DNA from: Paraglomus occultum
Taxonomy: Eukaryota; Glomeromycota; Glomeromycetes; Paraglomerales; Paraglomeraceae
Direction: 5' to 3'
Length of the DNA: 11,410 bases
Assembly: GCA_910592205.1 (NCBI GenBank)
Contig: CAJVPJ010001211.1
Coordinates: forward strand, 1-11,410
The notes beneath the pieces are model-generated. The model did no database searches. It saw nothing but the letters and a program-made list of their open reading frames with translations, and had not been told where the DNA came from. Positions 9,738-11,410 of the stretch are shown in pieces. The first letter of the stretch is position 1; every line of letters begins with the position of its first letter. The position numbers and the translations under genes are program-made.

Positions 9738-11347
9738 CTAATTTGTTCTTAATTCCTCCCATGCATTTTCGGGGATTCTTCTGTGCGATTTATATTTTCT
9801 AGCAGCATATTTAGCTAATTTACCTGTAAATCCATGTTTATACAAATCCATATATCGCCACGTTTTTCGCGCAAATCTACGAATGGTTATTAAATAATCG
9901 AGAGCACGAGGAACTGTTTCTTGTAATCCACTCCATGTGTAATTACAATTATTTCGTGCAAATCGTTTGGCTGCTCCCCAATACCGTTCAATTCGCAGTG
10001 AAATTTTGGGAAAAATATACAAACGTGACCTGAATCTTCGGTCATTTCAACCAGCGCCGATCTTCGAGCCAAAAAGTCTGGTTGAAGAGAGATATAATCT
10101 TTCTTCCGCAACAATCTACACGTAAAGGATCAGTATTCCCATCTCGACATAATCTACATTCGCCTACCATATTTTTTCTCTACAGTCCTCTTTCACTCAA
10201 AATCTGCTTTATACCTCTTGGTCGATCGTCGGGAAAATTCATAGTTTGTCTTTCATTATTTGGACCCCAAAAAGTATCCCGCATTTTTGGTGCATTTCCA
10301 CCAGGTCCAATATTCATTCTCTTCGCAACTAATGCATCAGCTGCAAATGCGGAATGATTTGAACTATTATCAAACGCAAATACTGCAATGCAATTTGGGA
10401 ATAAAGCCTCAATGGCTTTATATCCGACTTGCTCAATAAGGTGTGTGGCTGTCCAGTATCCTTCTTCATTCGCTCCTGGTTTTAAATATACTCGAGCCTC
10501 GTCTGGAACATCAGGATAATTCTCAATATGTTCAGCAGTAAGTTTAAGTCTTCCACAAGCATTACCTTTTTTGCGTAGTGGAAACTCAACCTGATTTAGC
10601 CCACGTTCCACGTGTTCCGTCATTTAAATAGAAAATGCATTCATCGTGAACGACTAATATGTGCTCCTTCTCCCCTAAATTTAATATCTATTCATATCTT
10701 TTCCTTCATATGTCGCCATATATTTTTCGAACTTGGTTATTTCTGATAAACATAGTTGCCGATATTCAACAACATCTTCTCTCTCATGGCCATCATAATA
10801 TATTCCTTGTTTGTGTTGCTGATAATGATATCCAAGATCGACGTGCCGTCCTTGTGCTAATCGTCTTGTTGGTCCCTATTTCTGGTAATAGTGATTCTTG
10901 CACAAATTCTTTGAATCGGTGCGGTGTTGTATGGCTGCCATTTATACGAATCCACGTATGACATCTTTCTGCTATATCTTCGTCGTCAATTATTCTACTA
11001 AGTTTTTGATGTTTTCCTCGACACGATATAGGCAACGTATGATTGTTGTATCAATACTTTGCCATCTCTCGAACCCGGGTAGCTGTCCGCTCACGCTCAC
11101 TGTTATACACTATCTTTACCGCTTCCATACTTGCCTTCATTTTTTTCTCACCTTTTAGTAAGCGCACTAAGTACTCAAATATAACTCTCTTCTTAACATA
11201 CTCTTGTGCTGACATTCTATTGAAATATTCCTCTAAATCTTTTTCTAAACTTACGACATCATTCTCTGATGGCAAAGCAAACTCCTCATCTGACAAAACA
11301 TCTTGTACTGATTCAATTTGTTGATTATTTTCTGCAGCTGGATGATA
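9738..11347 (-). pseudogene. Decayed DDE-superfamily transposase
   Basis: The fragments read in order as one DDE endonuclease of a family common in Glomeromycotina and Basidiomycota, resembling Tc1/mariner-IS630 in its end motif (family assignment from memory). From the N-terminus: a helical segment (EEYFNRMSAQEYVKKRV), a helix-turn-helix-like DNA-binding part (SCRGKHQKLSRIIDDED), VVHDECIF with catalytic D1 at 10643-10645, FAFDNSSNH with D2 at 10369-10371, a cysteine cluster (ECRLC...DCC), PKFHCELN, then YWGAAKRFARNN and a basic C-terminus ending at TAA 9738. Lesions: TGA at 11051-11053 and TAG at 10180-10182, each where a Trp is expected; frame changes near 10832-10842, 10676-10684, 10588-10592, 10100-10108 and 9982-9992; and an apparent in-frame loss near 10560. 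The last frame change removes the expected catalytic Glu between CELN and YWG. The open frame begins after a TAG in the TIR and has no ATG in the usual place. Confidence 0.88.
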
Positions 11348-11410
11348 CTATTTGTATAGAACTAGTGAAATGGGTTTCACAAGTCCCAATCTCTTCATTA
11401 TGCAATGTTA
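11334..11410 (-). repeat. Right terminal inverted repeat (77 bp)
   Basis: This is the exact inverted copy of bases 1-77. The transposase remnant starts beside it: the frame of its N-terminal segment stays open through the inner edge of the repeat until a TAG at 11348-11350, and an ATG in the same frame lies at 11396-11398. The repeat therefore probably also holds the transposase promoter or leader. Confidence 0.97.

Larger units (their letters stand above)
1..11410. mobile_element. Putative 11.4-kb TIR element carrying host genes
   Basis: The two ends are a perfect 77-bp inverted repeat, and identity stops sharply at base 77 on each side, as expected for the termini of one DNA transposon. 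A degraded DDE transposase lies just inside the right repeat and is transcribed away from it, the usual layout of a Tc1/mariner-like or related element. Between the repeats are also two complete, intron-containing conserved genes (ERB1 and a YTH gene), which is not usual cargo for this class. The ends read TA...TA, which would fit a TA target-site duplication, but the window stops there. The alternative is that ends of two separate related elements flank a native gene pair in opposite orientation. The inverted repeat is certain; the claim that the whole unit moves is inference. Confidence 0.55.

Noticed and set aside
10082-11324. Plus-strand ORFs at 10082-10357, 10659-10961, 10898-11158 and 11043-11324
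   Set aside because: All lie antisense to the transposase relic and show no domain.
1-11410. Polinton/Maverick, Starship or viral insertion
   Set aside because: No polymerase B, integrase, ATPase, capsid or tyrosine recombinase motifs were seen; the only mobility gene is a DDE transposase relic.

Overview
The window reads as nuclear DNA of an intron-dense, AT-rich fungus. Two complete multi-exon genes can be assembled by hand with consistent splice phases. Their introns are short (about 61-132 nt, apart from one of 202 nt), mostly GT...AG. The transposase family and low-complexity remnants recall arbuscular mycorrhizal fungi (Glomeromycotina, Rhizophagus-like). That placement is from memory of the families, not a search.

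Layout: the first 77 bases and the last 77 bases are a perfect inverted repeat, so the window has the form of one 11.4-kb terminal-inverted-repeat (TIR) element. Inside, all recognisable genes lie on the minus strand. From right to left they are: a decayed DDE-type transposase (about 11,340-9,738) whose reading frame runs into the right TIR; an intact 14-exon ERB1/BOP1 ribosome-biogenesis gene (9,241-6,057, 717 aa predicted); a gene-poor, repeat-bearing stretch of 3.6 kb; and an intact 9-exon YTH-domain gene of the YTHDC1 type (2,441-771, 328 aa predicted), an m6A RNA reader.

The gene-poor middle holds decayed coding fragments on both strands near 3.9-4.6 kb, an (AGT)n tract, a perfect 25-bp palindrome, a three-unit 46-bp degenerate tandem repeat, several hairpins and one unassigned short ORF. 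The 600-700 bp left of the YTH gene shows no gene.

The most interesting feature is the combination: perfect TIRs, a dead transposase, and two intact, intron-containing conserved host genes between them. Either a DDE transposon has enlarged to carry essential-type host genes and is moved in trans, or two related transposon ends happen to flank a native locus in inverted orientation. The window ends exactly at the TIRs, so flanking duplications cannot be seen and the sequence alone does not decide.
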